A stretch of DNA of 64,000 nucleotides from Neolentinus lepideus HHB14362 ss-1 (GCA_001632425.1 KV425634.1:1-64000), one strand, 5' to 3'. Positions 1 through 13,587 are shown, numbered from the stretch's first letter. Made by a program: numbers and translations. The notes: a model not told the origin generated them from the letters alone.

Positions 1-170
1 AGGGATGGGTGTAGGGACGGGCAGATAGGTGTAGGGATGGGTGCAGGGATGGGTGGACAGGTGTAGGGATGGGCGTAGGGATGGGCAGATGGGCGTAGGG
101 ACAGGCAGATGGGTGTAGGGATGGGCGCAGGGATCGCAGGGATCGGGGTAGGGTCTCGGCTGAGCCCCCT
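1..170. repeat. G-rich degenerate minisatellite
   Basis: Tandem, imperfect units built from AGGGATGGGTG, TAGGGACGGGCAG and ATGGGCG blocks fill the left edge. The G-rich strand is the plus strand. Unit length is irregular, roughly 12 to 30 nt. It is not a clean TTAGGG fungal telomere repeat, though it is G-rich and lies at the window edge. Nothing coding is seen. Confidence 0.85.
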
Positions 171-189
171 AGGGATGCGTCCCTGCACC

Positions 190-488
190 GGCCCATAAAG
201 GCTGAACATTATTAAAAGTATGGATAGTCACTTAGGCAGCTACCCAAACCTGAAATATATGCATTCCATAAATGGATTTCAAAAGCAAATCTTTTGTTAC
301 TTCTTTTCCATTCTGTTTATATTTAATCATTGTGGTCATCTTGAAGGTAATGCTGGGGATAATATTTTGTCCAGTCTACTGAGCATTCTCTAAATATTTA
401 AGTTTTCCCATGACAGAATATTTTGCAAAAGTAATTATATGGGATATCCATTTTGATCAACATTTTGCAGGTCCTCAAAGAGTGGGAC
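190..488. other. AT-rich, CpG-free segment of foreign composition
   Basis: About 300 bases contain no CG dinucleotide, whereas the DNA to the right is CpG-rich. The stretch is AT-rich and has no open reading frame of interest. CpG depletion of this kind is typical of methylated vertebrate DNA and not of the rest of this window. Together with the adjoining minisatellite it could be a chimeric or contaminating piece joined near position 480-490. A native AT-rich or mutated repeat is the alternative. Confidence 0.6.
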
Positions 489-739
489 TCCCGCAGTGAC
501 AGACGAGAGCAACATTCAGAACACAACGGCTGGTCCAAGCCGAGATTCACTATGGGCTTGTAAACTCAGGACTCGTAACTCACACACATGTAACCCATTA
601 CTGTACACTTGTGATCATTACTTCTTCGCGAGGTACGTGCACTACGATACACCCATCATTACTACACTTACAGTCATAACTAAGTCCACGTCCATCCTCC
701 ACCCCTCTCCATTTACGGACGTGCTTAGCACGAAACATA

Positions 740-3700
740 TCACGCCCGTCTCTTCGTCTTCCGCTTGGCTTTCCCAGATAGTGCAGGAGAGATCGCAGGA
801 GGTTCCTGCTTGGCCTGTTCCTCGTCCATAAACCCAACAACCAGATCATTAAATCTCTCTGCATCATCGATCGCCTGCCTGTCCTCCTCAGTCCATCCCG
901 CATCGGCATCCCACACTTCCACGTCAGTGTCAGTATTATCATCAAGCAGTTGTCCATGCGTCGACGGGGTAGAGATAGAGAGAGACCCGCCAGACCCGCT
1001 GCGCGACATCTGATCTGCTTCTCTGGTTGTCTTACCAGGCAGGACAAAGTCCTCATCCTCCTCATCGAATTCCAATGGAACCGACATCGCCACGCTATGG
1101 TCGATCCGCGCGTTCATCTTCGGCGAACGAACCCTCCCAAATTCTCGCCTTATCCTCCCAATGCTCTCGTTCATACCATCACTGATTCCAGATGCAACCG
1201 ACCGAATGGGTATGGCCTTCATGGCTGATGAACGAGACGCTGCAGTACCGTTCGGGAACATCGGTATGACCGGCGGGGACGGATTGTGATATTCCAGATC
1301 AGCAGAAATAGCAGACGCCAACGGTTCATCAAATGACGATGGCGCCTCTCTGACGTCGATTGTACCAGTGGTTCCTTGAACGAATGACTCCCCGACTCCC
1401 GTCGAGTACGCGCTGGCTTGTACCTCTCGACGAACATCTATCTTCGTGACTGGTACATCAAACTGATACCGGCGAATCAGAGCATGGTAGTCTTCGCCCA
1501 AACTGTGGAACGTAAATTGATGCGACAAATACACAGCTCGCGGAACCAAGCGCTTGGAACGTGAGCATGTGGATAATTCGGCATGGGCCAGCCAGCTGCT
1601 AAGAACGTAAGTATGAATCTGCTGCCATGAGTGAGCTAACGCACTCTTTGCGACGTATCATCGACGTAGGTCGCGAGCCCGATGCCTTGACGATGTGCCT
1701 AACCTCCGGCCACTCACGACTCCGCCGTAAACCCCAAGTTGCGACGATGTGATCCTTCGCGACCAACTCAGTCGATCTCTCCATCAGCTGCGTCAATCCA
1801 GAAGACTTCGGACTCAAAGGGTCACTTCGATTCGAGGGAGACGCGCCCGTCCGGCCGACAGGGCTACCGACAGGAAGAGACATGCTCACTCCACCGACGA
1901 TCGGGATAGAACCCGGAATCGACAAGCCTTGCTCGCCCGAATTTTCCTCAAGTGTGAACCTCCGTAAAGATAGTGACCCATCGTCTGGATCGAAGACGAG
2001 TAAATCTTGGAAGTTCGTGGGTCGTTGATAGGCTGGCGTAGGAGACCGGGGCTTCAGCGCTCCGGCAGGCGACGATTGTACCGATAAGGATTTCGGCGAA
2101 CTGGGATAAGACAAGGGAGGAGGAAGGAGGTTCCCTGGTATCGTTAAGTCCGCCGATTGAACGAAAGTGAAGGCGAGAGGAATTGAAAGTCTTGACTGTC
2201 TTGGCTTGAAACGAAGTCGAACGATAGGCGTGATAGAAGTCGACAATGGCTGCTAGTTTACAACATGTCGGACATGTGAGAATGGTGAAGGCGCTGATGA
2301 AACTCACCAAGTCCATTGAGTTCCTAACTCTGCCATCTAGATGACTACGCAAGTCCGGCTTACCGCCATAAGGATTGACGGCAAAAACATGGAGAGTCCG
2401 CTTCCGCGTCCCAACACCCACCCATCTCCCGTCGTGGGCACAATCCACGCTCTCTATAACAGCAGACGTCCGACCGCGCCGCAGGTCGTACATATGGAAC
2501 AGGGAGCTTTCGTCGCTGAGAGACGCTGCGTCTTCTTTCTGAGAGAGTCGATACGAAGGCCGCCCGGTCTCGAGAGCAGGCTTGAGTGCGAATACCTTTG
2601 CAACTTGACCATCCTTCGGAACGACAATTATCGAGACGCCATCCTTCGAGAAAGTAATGCCGCTTATGGGCTGGTCTTTAAGAGCGACGAACCGGGAAAC
2701 CAGCTCGGGCTCCCCAGACACGAGCAACGGACCAGTGTCTAATACAGTGACGTAGTGTCCCTTGGCAAATGAGGGGGTGTCTGTTGTTGAGGTAGGCTTG
2801 ACAGAAAATATAGATCCTGACAAGCCGGCCACTCGAACCTTGCCTGATGAAACCGATTCAGAGTAACTGCGACTATGTCCACTAGCCGCAGGCGCACTCT
2901 TCGAGAAGAACATATTCGGTAGTCGCGCCGCGGGAGAGGGAGAGGCAGGGCCCGCCTCAGCCTTCGCAACATGATCTTCCGCCATTCCGCTTAGACGAGA
3001 TCGGGCTGCCGTATACGCCATCCCACCCAGGCTCTTCATACCGCTGAGGACACTACCGCCCACCTTGATAGCAGCATTGCTTAAGTCGGTTTGACTGATC
3101 CCGAACGGTAGTGTACGGTCCCGTGCCGCAATGGGAGAGGCTGGCGGCTCTATGACAGGCGGTGCGGACGCGAACGCGAACAGACGATGCGATAGAGCAA
3201 ACACGGGCCGCGGTCGCGAAATAAGTGAAAGATATCGGTTGTCGCTGGTTTCTATGTGTGGCGGCAGTACAGTCTTGGGGTCCGGAGGAGGTAGTGTGTA
3301 TGTGTGTGGTACAAGTGGCGTGAGCGATGCTGAAGGAATGATAAATAATGTTACAAATGATGATGATAAAATGTGGATTTCCGGCGGCGCAGTCGTCGCC
3401 TGGGAAGTAGCAAGTCAGATACATGGAGGTAGATGCAGATATGGATATACGTACGACGACCATAAGCTTGGGCGTGGCTGAGAACGAGATAGTACCGGGT
3501 AATGAGAGACGCTTGACGATAGTGTGACTGCGCAGCGAGTAAACGAGACAGTCAGACTCGCTGTTCTGAAGGTGACTATTGGACAAAGATGAACGCAAGG
3601 ACGTCATCAGCATATGTCCATTGGACACGGAAGTGGGCGCTCACATTATCCCAATGAGGGGTCTAACATTAGCGAAGGTGTCGACGTCGGTCTGCGCGGG

Positions 3701-4912
3701 CGGCGGAAGTACTCCCGCATAGATGACTCGCCCGATGCCGGAATCGTGGATGTTCAGGATCTCGGTAACAGAGGCCAGGTTCATGCAGTTCCATATCTGC
3801 AAGCCTGAACGATATCCGAGCAACAACACGCGGCTGAGTGGTGTTAACATCAACATCATTCTAGCTGATACCAAGACTGATATGCCTACCGCGCTTTCTC
3901 GCACGGATCGACGCGCAGTGTGTCCCAACCCGCCCAAACGATGTCTTCCTCATCCTTAATTCCAGGATAGGTAGTCACGCCTCTGCCAGGCCGCTCGTCT
4001 TCGTCGCCCGAGTCTAAAATTACGGGATCATATCTAGGGGAGCCAAGGGATGGACCGGTAGTCGTGTGTCGATATCGGTCGCCGTCGCCACGAATTTCTG
4101 GAGCAGACGGCATGAAACTTCCAAACGAGACTGGCCGGGACACACGAGGCGGAGATGGAGCCGCTGAAGGGACCGGGATGGACGAAGGGACGTAGTTCCG
4201 AACGGCACGAGAGAACGACTCGAGCATTGTTGGTTCGCTATCAGGTAAAGATAAACAACCGTTCGAATGAGTGCATATGTGATGGATAATTAGAGAGGGA
4301 CTAAGACGCCGAGGTATAAGGCAAGCAGTGCTGGCACGTGCGGATGGTCTGTACACCATGCCATCACTGCGTTTAATTCATAGGAGAGTCTGATGCTGCA
4401 TAGCTTCGCCTGCAGGATCAAACTCTCTCGATGTAATAGAGTAGACAAGGATGTCATGGGAACATGGATGGCTACTCTATTGTAAACACGAACACAAAGG
4501 GAGCGCAATCTAATACGATGTCAGACACTCACCGTGCCATGACGGGTGCTCTCCTATGGCCCAGATCAGAAAGACCTTCAGATTCTCTCCGCGCAGGAGG
4601 CAATGGGGACGGAGGTTCGAGCGCGAGAGGCGAAGGCGCAGATAACTCCTCTCTGTCCTTCACAGCAACCTGGAAATCCTCCTCACCGTCGAGCTGAATC
4701 AGTCCGCCCACCCCGTCCCTCTCTACATCGTCCCCAAAGTCGTATCTCTGCTCGCCGTGTCCCGGTGGATCGTCGAACAGCTGCGGCACCCTCGTGGGCG
4801 GCGCGGACAAGAACGTCGAGTCGGAGCCAGGTGAATCAGGTTGAATTGAAGCGGGGTAACTACGTGGACTATTATTCTTTCTTGATGCATTGCGATTATT
4901 CTTCGATGGCAT
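740..4912 (-). CDS. BCAS3-like WD40-repeat protein
   Basis: Multi-exon gene read from the minus strand. Exons are about 4912-4533, 4234-3892, 3836-3650, 3582-3452, 3409-2308, 2256-1690 and 1602-740, joined by GT-AG introns with phases that keep one frame. The N-terminal exon is acidic and Ser/Pro-rich. WD40-type strands follow (GYRSGLQIWN; later HDGRWVGVGTRKRTLHVFAV), then a BCAS3-like C-terminal half and a basic tail (GKAKRKTKRRA). BCAS3 proteins form a beta-propeller that binds phosphoinositides and acts with PHAF1 at autophagosome-formation sites; this is family knowledge, and the role here is inferred. The start at 4912 (MPSKNNRN) is the only upstream ATG in frame with exon 1. The gene looks intact. 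The neighbouring MFS genes give no functional link. Confidence 0.8.
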
Positions 4913-5959
4913 TAAACGAGGATATCAAGTGCGGGGAACCCAGAAGCTGAATGAATAGATAGGCAAGCAAGAAACAACAAGTGGGTCGTGTAAGTGAATA
5001 CAAGACCCAGAAGATAGATAGAAACAAGGTATAAGTGTAGCGGAGCAGGCAGTGGTGAGTCGTTTGTTGCTGCCCTTGTTGGTACCGAGCAGGAGCAGCT
5101 GGCCTCTGCCTCTTGACTCACTGCTCCCCTGTTGATCGCCCCTCGCCGCATTTGGCCAACGCACGTGGCCTCGAGTGGCTCGGCATCCGTGTTGCGCTGC
5201 TCCCCTGCTCTGATCCACAAGCCCTACCTTGAGGAGGTTCTATGCATTAGGAATGGATGTCGTGGTATCCATGGATAGGTCACTTGCCTAGGCGAGTCTA
5301 TATTGGTCCCCTCGGAGAATTATCCGACAATACTTTTACTGAATTCTTGACGTTGAACAGATCCTGCATCTCCGGACCTAAGGCTTAAAGTTCGGGACAC
5401 CCAGCTGATGCCTTAGCTTGTCAAAATATCCGAATTTCATTGGAAGGAGACGACTGTAAATCAAGGCACCAGCCGGAACGCCACTATCACCTATTACAGG
5501 GCTCTGCCTTACTGCTTTCATGGTCGAGAAAGACACAGCGCGCCACCTGTCTTGCCTGCAACGACGACAGCATCCAGACGGAGATTTGACGTTCAGAAAA
5601 CAGCGCACACATCTAGACGAAGAGGGTGGCGAGAGCAAAATAGAGTGTTGGACGCGGCCGTTGAAGGTGACGGACTGTATCATGTTTTATCCCATATGGA
5701 CCAGTTCTCCTTCCTGATCGGAAAGCAAACTCCTGGTAGTAGCAATATGACGTCACTTTGACCTTAACAGCGAGTACGCAAAGTAGCGGATCAGCAGCGC
5801 CCCATATATACAGGGATTATTTATTATATGAATTCAGATTTATACGCATGACGAGGACATCGTTATGCAGTTGCTCAGCCAAGACATCTCTAGTCTTTCA
5901 CATCATCAGGCAGCCGTAGGTCGGACGACCAACACACACGGGCAACGATGGTATTACAT
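4913..5959. other. intergenic region, no recognised gene
   Basis: About 1 kb between the BCAS3-like start and the MFS remnant. It holds the presumed BCAS3 promoter. Only short reading frames without recognisable motifs occur, including a 101-codon minus frame at 5378-5683 with a basic, aromatic C-terminus that I cannot assign. Confidence 0.5.
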
Positions 5960-7104
5960 CCGGTACCTAAAAGTTAGGATGCAAACAGCCCAACTGATCA
6001 ATCTCCTTCACCGTCTTGCCGCACAGCCTATAGTCCCTCTCTACTCGGTCACCTTCCCCGTTCTCGTACCATATATAGACGATCAGCAATTGGCAGCACA
6101 CATACAATACAGCTCGTCGTAAGGTTGAGAGAGCTGCCGTAGTGTTAATTCGGTGCGTCACTTGGAAGACTCGACGCTGAACCATGCACAGTTTAGTTCG
6201 GGAACATGTGGCAAGTGAGGTGAGAAGTACGTACGTACTGAACTGCCCATCTAAGATAAACAACTCCTTAGCAGACTGATCTACCGTCATACTCGATTAC
6301 CACAACTCACGTGTAGCGATCACTTAATCCTTGAAACGAGACATTGATCAACAAATACACAATAGAGCACACGATCAAATTAAAATCAACGACCGCTCTT
6401 GCGTCTAGATCGAACTCACATCGAACTCACACTGACACTCACATCGGAAAGGAACGCCCGCATAACGAGTCGCAAAGTAGTCTTCCCTTTTCCCACCCTC
6501 AGGGCGGGCTGGTTAGCATCATTGATACCTGCAAGTTCAAATTCGCCAGAGCACGTTCTTCGGTGCTGAGAATGCCTGAGTGAAGCCGGTTGTTTCGGAT
6601 GAAGAGGAAACATAGCAGGCTGAATGCGTTCGTGACAATTCCTATCAAGAACTTCAGAATAAAGACACCCTTAGGTGCGTGAGTTGAGAACTCACCTTAT
6701 ACGAGCATATTTCTCCGTGACTTGACGGGTCCAATATCTGGTACTGACAGTAGTCCAGAAGCGAGGAGACCTCCACATGCTCCCGCACTTGTGGGTAAGA
6801 GTCCACAGACAGAAGAAGAAAAGCTCATGAATGCGGTAATACTTATTGTGATCACAGTATGGTGAGTGGTTAAACAACGGCAAGACATGCCCTCGATATC
6901 AAGCCAGACTGCCTGGCTTTCGTAAGTCATTCCCTGTAACAGAGGACCGCCCTCTGCGACTCCAAGTACAATCGGAGTGGCAATAATCCCGCCACAAATG
7001 CGGAACCTACTCCTAATGATGCGTTGAGGATAGCCAACCATATCGGCTGGAGACGCTTCAGCGCGAGATTCAACGGAATCTCGGATATAATATACTAACA
7101 TCAT
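5960..7104 (-). pseudogene. decayed MFS transporter (Dal5/Tna1 allantoate-nicotinate type)
   Basis: Pieces of an MFS transporter lie in order on the minus strand, each matching the intact paralogue at 8283-10588. A VLGVAEGGPL segment near 6960 matches VLLGAVEGGTG. A GGLLASGLLSVPDIG segment near 6750 differs from the intact copy by one residue. The C-terminus near 6080-5970 (KEIDQLGCLHPNF) matches GEIEQLGYLHPRY. Between them the frame is lost, stops are frequent, and the locus spans only about 1.1 kb against 2.3 kb for the intact gene, so large internal parts are deleted. The two copies are divergently arranged around an AT-rich spacer, which suggests an inverted duplication followed by decay of this copy. 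Confidence 0.75.
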
Positions 7105-8282
7105 GAAAATTAGAGACAGGGGGAAGATGAGTGGAGGGGACTCGCAGCCATGTATAAAATCATAAGAGCGATTTTGAAATCATATATAAGACCGAGATTC
7201 ATTGACAGCATTTCAAGCATTGGGCTCGCAGAGAGCTTATGAGGTTGTGCATCTGCAGCAATAAGTACGTGAGCTCGTACCACTTACCTACTAATGTTCT
7301 GTCTGTAAAATCCAGGTCATCTAGATGCAGACGTTTTCGTCAGATCAACAAAATATTGTTTGAGGTAAAGACCTTACAGATAACTGTGGAAAGTTGTCGG
7401 GTTAAGGATGATAGATAGGGACCATATCAACGCCTTCAACGACCAATAATGTGAGGCTTTTTTGTCAAGCTCATCAAAGTGTCTGTAGGGAGAGGAGTAA
7501 CGGTAGGGTGGAACAAGAAAGCCGACGTTGAGGATCTAGGGAATATGTCTACTCCATTTGGTGCGCGATTGCCTTATATATCGCTGCTCGAATATTATTC
7601 TAGAGCTTATCCGAGGTTCTCTCGATGATCGCTTTTAAACGATATATAGACACACCAACAAGCAGTATGTCGAGTCACATATTATGTAGTGCTGTGAAGG
7701 ATAACCTGATCATGAGAGCTGAGCGAAGCGTAACCTCTTTCTAGTCCGGTCCACCAATCAGGGCGTGCTCAACACCAAAGCACGTGACGTCGTACCTCCT
7801 TACATGGCTTTCTCTGTCCATATCTCTCCTACCTCAATCAATAACGTCTTTTTTCTGCATTTATTCCCAAGTAAATTTATCTCGAATAATCTTTAGTCGT
7901 ATAAAAGCACTCCACTTTCGGCATGCGGCAAAAATGCGGCCTCAAGGAGTCCCGACTCTTGCGTGTGTCTGATCTCTTTAAAAGAAATCCATCTGATGCG
8001 TCTCCTATTCTGTTACTGGATAAACTTTTATGGTTTTGCTATATTACTTTCCAATCAATGAACTGTGGATGGACCAGGATGGCGTGCTGCATAGAATCGG
8101 TTGAGGATACAACGCACAGTAATTCTTGCTTACTGCGACGTTTACAGAGAGATCAATACCGGTGAGAGCAAAGTCCCGTCACCATGATATCTTAATATAC
8201 ATTATATGTATTCAAGCGAGATAAGTAACTACAGGATGCGTGAAGACCGCCCGACCAGCGTTCTCCCTGTATCAGGTTATCG
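7105..8282. other. AT-rich spacer between divergent MFS copies
   Basis: About 1.2 kb of AT-rich DNA with no credible reading frame. It separates the decayed MFS copy from the intact one and presumably contains the promoter of the right-hand gene. No specific operator was recognised. Confidence 0.5.
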
Positions 8283-10588
8283 TTGTCTATGATCATGTCC
8301 TTCACTGAAGTAGACGAGGACACGAAGGCCGTATCAGTGAAAGATGAGGCTGTCGATATCAATCCATTACTTGAGAAGCGTCTTTTACGGAAACTCGACA
8401 GGGTGCTGCTACCGCTTTTCACAGCCATATGTGAGGATCAGACATACGCACAGCCGCTACGCAAAACTGACGTATCACAGTCATATTAAACTTCATAGAC
8501 CGGTACGTCTGTTTCGAACTCCAGTCCGATACTTGTTTTAATGGCTGGTCGTAGGACTGCGATAGGTATGCTTCCAAGTTCCTAAGCTCCTTCATTCACG
8601 TGTGTCGAGAGTAACGTGTGTCTATGTCATAAGGAAATGCGAAGATAGCAGGTCGGTTCTTTCCTGAGAGCTCTGGTATTAAGCATGACTAAGTAAAAAC
8701 AATTATCAGGCATAGAGAAGGACCTCGGATTGGTGGGATATGAGTACAATATCGCACTCACCATTTTCTACATATCCGTGAGTCTGACCTCTGTATTACT
8801 ATCGACGCTCAAGTCAACGCTCCACCAGTTCACCCTTTTTGAAATACCGTCGAATTTAGCTCTGAAGCGCTTCGGCTCTGTCTGGCTCGCATTCATCGTG
8901 ACCGCTTTCGGAGTCATCACTATCGGTTCAGCTTTCACGCACAATTTTACCGGTCTTGTCGTTACGCGCGTGTTGTTAGGTGCGGTGGAGGGAGGGACTG
9001 GGGTACGTGATACGAGGTTCAAAGGGTCAGCTATGGCATTGAAGACGAGTCCAGCCGGGACTCACATATATCCTTGCACGGGTGTGTAGGAGAACCCTGT
9101 CGAGCGAACATCCGTCTCACTGTATGTTTCCATAGTATTACCGGCGGAGCGAGCTGGTGTTACGTGTGGGGGTGGTATTGGGTTTGACATCAACCTTCGC
9201 GGGAGCCTGTGCGTTCGCATAATCGAGAGGTCTCTCACAAACTGATAAGTGCAATACGTTTAGTCGGTGGCCTTCTAGCCTCTGGCCTTCTATCCATACC
9301 AGATATTGGTGGCGTCACTTCATGGCGAAAAATATTTCTTGTCGAAGGTTAGCACTGCACAGAGCCTGCCTCGCATAGATCGCGCTGAGGTATCTGGGCA
9401 GGGATTATCACTTCGGGATTCGGCCTGCTATGTTTCCTGATCATTCCTGACGATCCACAGCGTTCCAGTCTTCTCAGTGAGGACGAAAAGCTCCTTGCAA
9501 TCGCAAGGATAACTGCTGATCAAGTGGTGTCGACCGGTGGGCGGAAGGAGCGGACGAGTCTGCGACTCGTTCTCCGAGCCTTCAACTTCAACGTCAGTTA
9601 AGCTGACAGTTGACTTGGCTCAGCACGCTGACCTTCGGGGCCCAGACAACACTCTGCGCAATCTGCTTCCTGATGCTCAACATATCGCTTCAGGGATTGA
9701 GTTTGTTCATGCCGACAGTCGTGGCAACACGTACGCGAACATCTTGCATCGTCGATATAAGGTCTGATCTTTGTGCTCACAATCTAGTCGGGCGCTTCAG
9801 TAAGCTCCCGGCCGCTGCTTCGAGAACATCAGAAGGCGACTGACCTTGTTTGCAGCAACAGTCGAATCGCAGCTTCGAACGGTGCCTCCATATGTCGTGG
9901 GCGCCGCATGGGTGGTGATAAACACCTACTACAGCTACCGCGTCAAACAACGCGGCCTCCTCATATTCATCTCCGTCCTCCTCATGGTGGCTGGGTACGC
10001 CATCTTTGTGGGCACGAAGAACTCACATGCAAGGTGATTGATAGCTGATAGTGATTTGTGAAGGTGATAATGAACGGAGGACTCGTTCCAGATACGCGGC
10101 ATGCTTCCTTGCAATCGCAGGGGGATCATCTACGATGCCGATGTTCGTAGCGTGGGGGACGGACAACGCTGCGCCCGACACTGTTCGAGCGGTGACAACT
10201 GCCATAATACCGAGTGAGCACCGCTGTAGCAGTCCATCATATATTTTCAGCCGCTAACGCTACCGCAAAACGCAGGCATCGGTGCTTTAGGCTCAATCAT
10301 AGCGTACGCCCCCCACACCAACTCTCTGAAAATATTGGATTGCTAATGACGAGCAACAGCGTATGGACGTATCTCCCGATGGACGCACCGGACTACCACG
10401 AAGGCAACAGCCTCAACCTGGCGACGGGCAGTGCCGTCTGCGTGCTGGCGCTCGTTGGTGTCCTGTATATAAAATGGGAGAATCGAAAGCGGGAAAGGGG
10501 CGAACGAGATTACAGACTAGAGGGCTTGACCGCGGGCGAGATAGAGCAGCTAGGTTATCTGCATCCAAGATACAGATACCAAGCGTAA
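8283..10588 (+). CDS. MFS transporter, anion:cation symporter (Dal5/Tna1-like)
   Basis: Intact multi-exon transporter of the major facilitator superfamily, in the family that imports organic anions such as allantoate, nicotinate or pantothenate through the plasma membrane. Splicing by eye restores family motifs. LLPLFTAI joins FILNFIDR, then TAIGNAKIAG through exons of about 18-22 nt near 8474, 8552 and 8635; then IEKDLGL, LFEIPSNLALKRFG, VLLGAVEGGTGPG, ARYYRR, AFGGLLASGL, FLVEG, FLIIPDDPQR, FMPTVV and the cytosolic tail EIEQLGYLHPRY. Introns are about 50 nt. In-frame stops such as the one near 9221 fall inside a GTGCGT...TAG intron. The start is 8283 or 8295 (second Met). Substrate cannot be told from sequence. 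Confidence 0.85.
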
Positions 10589-13587
10589 ATCATAGCCACG
10601 CTCAGCGCGGATCGAGAGAAACGCAGTTTAGCAGGCCGTTTAGCATGAGTCAAATTCGAATAAAGAGCGAGTCCGTAGTGGGTGGACTAGAGAAACGAAG
10701 ACTCCCGGTGCACGCGGACGAAACCTTGATTTAACGCAGGTATACTTTGCGAAACTCTGCACTTGTGGCCAGGGACTACCCGCCGAATTTGCAGCCAATG
10801 ATATGATATCCGCTGTCAAGGACCTTTACGCGGACTCCCCGACCATCAGTTGGTACTTCATCAGATTGAAGGGGTATCACGGCTTCAGACTTCAGTCCGG
10901 GGCAGAAGCTTACTGCGCAAGGATCGAACCACCGAACATTCGTCCTGTAGCAAAGCCATGCTATTCAAAGAGACTCAAACATGCACCTTGCAGGCTATCA
11001 TCACGGCCAGCGTCCGCGCAGCAGCCAGGGAAACCGTTATCACGATAGCAGCGGCCCGACCGACCTGTGTCCGCCCGCGCAAAAATGGAACGCGCAAGGC
11101 TATCGCGTTGCAGGTCAGACGACGCCGGGATCTACCTACCGCTGCAACGTGGGGGCACTCAGACACGCCGAACGGGCGCGGCGCTGAATGAATCGAAGGG
11201 GCTAGAAGGCCCAGCGAGGGGAAGACGAACGGGGGAAGCGCTCCCGTCTGTCGGAGGTGAGACGTGTTCCTGGTGTCTCGGAAGTGCGATGGCACCTGGG
11301 ACGAAGAAGTCCGCGCACGGCGAGTACTTTGCTACGCCGGCAGTGGTTGGCTGGTCGCGAAGTTTCATTAAACAGTGTATCTTGGAAACAGACGCCTGAG
11401 ACTTAATGTGGGTTCTGCACCTCCGACGCAGTGCGAGATGTGCGTCTTGTTGATCCAGGAACCTAGGATGACGACACGACTTGGAATCAGAACCCGAGAT
11501 GCACTGTCGAGCGTTAAGAGGAGAGATGACGCCCGCCTTCATAGAACGGTAGAATACTTTTGCCTCGGGCTCTTCACAAAGAGTGCCTGCGAAGACAATG
11601 GAGGATACCCGGCATTACAGCATTCGTGGATACACGAGGTGGCGGGAGCATTTAAACCTTAAGATGGCAGCATGATCGACGCAGCTATCTATGGAAGGGC
11701 GGGAATGAAAGTCGGGACTCTGTGAGCCGTGCGGCCTGGAATACAGTATGGCGTCAGCTGGAGCTTTGTTCTCCGTACCTGCTCGATTTCTCGGAGAACG
11801 AATGTCTAAGACTACAAATTGGAGAGCGCTTCAATTGCCGTCTAAGAGGGACGTCGGAGTGTCGATGAGCAAGGGCAGTCCCAAGTACTAAGTTGACCGA
11901 ACACGAGGCTTCCTGCACGCTGAAGCCGTCAAGCAGGCTACGAGAGTTGAACGCCATCGATAACAGCGAGTCAGCCGCCACGAGAACCGATGGCTACCAA
12001 TGCAGTTTATCTGACGCGTCAGCGGTGAGATCTTGGGAGGTCATCCGACGCAGTGTGCAGGGTGCCGACGGTATACACGACACTTCTAAGCCGCATGGAG
12101 GCGAGTCGCGCATCAGTATCAGAAATCTAGAAAGCTTCGTACGTAGAGGGGTGTGTGGCTGAGAAAGGAAGCCCAAGTCCGCGTCTTCTCCGCGCCGAGA
12201 GGCGCAAATGGAGTCAATATATACGCACGCCCCGCTGCTCCGTGCTGCGCCGCATCGAGAAGGTATTACAGAGACTAGTGTCGAGTAGTGTCGAGTATAG
12301 TAGAAAACGTTGGATAGCGGTTCTCGTTGAAGAGCTGTTCGATAGTAACAGGCACGAATACGGCGACAGAAGACAGAGCGGAAGGGAAACGTGGCGGCCG
12401 CGCTCCAAAAGAAAGAAGTAAGGCGAAGACTAATTCTGCGAGGAGGAGGGCACGAATATGGCAGGTGGCAAGGAAACAGCCAATCACGAGAGGCGTGGCA
12501 CAGACACGGAACCAAATGCAGATGCAGGCGATCACAACATAAGCTATATCAGCGGGATCAGGCCGAGCGGTGGCCTCGTTGTCGCTATCCAGAGCATCCA
12601 GGAAGGACAAATGGGTGCTCGGGAACGGAAAGTTTAGCAGATGCGACGCCTGCGGAATGATTTGGCGGTCCACAACACTCCTCGTATAAACGCCCGAAAA
12701 GGAAGTCGTGACAGATTACGTCATGCGAACCGAGCGCGACCCGGGCGGAGTCTCTCATCGATCCACGCCTCGAAACCTAGAAAACATGCGGCGGGCGTCG
12801 GGGTGGTCCGGGCGACGCCGCTCATGACGGATAATCCTTTGCCGCGGACCCCGTACTTGGGCTCGCGGTAAGCGCCCGCCCGTCTTCGCGAGCACCGACA
12901 ACCTAGACCCCGAGTACTTCGGTACGCAGCCGCATCTTCCAGGCGCTGCGCCTTGTTCTTGTTATCGCGGGGGTTCAGAACAGCTGTCGCAGGCTCGCAA
13001 TCGCGTCCAGAAGCCTAGAAACGCCAGACGTCCAGCCGTGAAGAGATGAAGAGCAGATAAAGACAGCGTCGGTCCGGACGAGAGATGCGTCAGCGCCAGA
13101 TCCAGCTTTCGAGCGATACGAACTCGACTTGGGAGAACACGCTGGGAACAGAGAAGAGTTGAACCGAGTGGGCAGAGGACAGCATGGTTTTCGAGGGAAG
13201 ACACTGTTCCGGTGCGGTCGCACACGGCGCAGCAATGGCAAACACGAGGCGGGCAGGCGGGGGGTGTCCGGAGTCCCGGAGGACCCTGAACCGGCGGGGC
13301 CGAGGCCGGCACATGACTTGGGAGAGAAAGGCAGTGCCGGATGCCCGAAAAGGGAAATCGGGGATGGCGAAACCGGCCGAGGAAACTGGAATCTGTTCTG
13401 ACGCGAGAAGGCCTTGAACGTGCCGCCCGTACTTATCATCCGCCCTTGGCCCAAATGCTCGCATGCCCGTCTCCCGCCCCGCCTCCGCACCCGTCTCTCC
13501 GACACCGCCCACGACGACGGCGACGCCCTTCCCTTCGACCACCAGCACCCTTTCCTCACCGTTCCCCGCGTTGACCACCGTCGAGCC
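10589..13587. other. gene-poor 3 kb stretch upstream of the GATA gene
   Basis: This stretch is GC-rich, with many short frames on both strands but none with a recognisable domain or splice structure. It may hold the long promoter and 5' leader of the GATA gene. An alternative upstream ATG for that gene at 13414 is in frame with the chosen start. Small tandem TGTCGAGTA units occur near 12280-12297. Confidence 0.4.

Noticed and set aside
1..170. Telomere repeat
   Set aside because: Units are irregular and do not match TTAGGG or other known fungal telomere repeats, so I list it only as a minisatellite.
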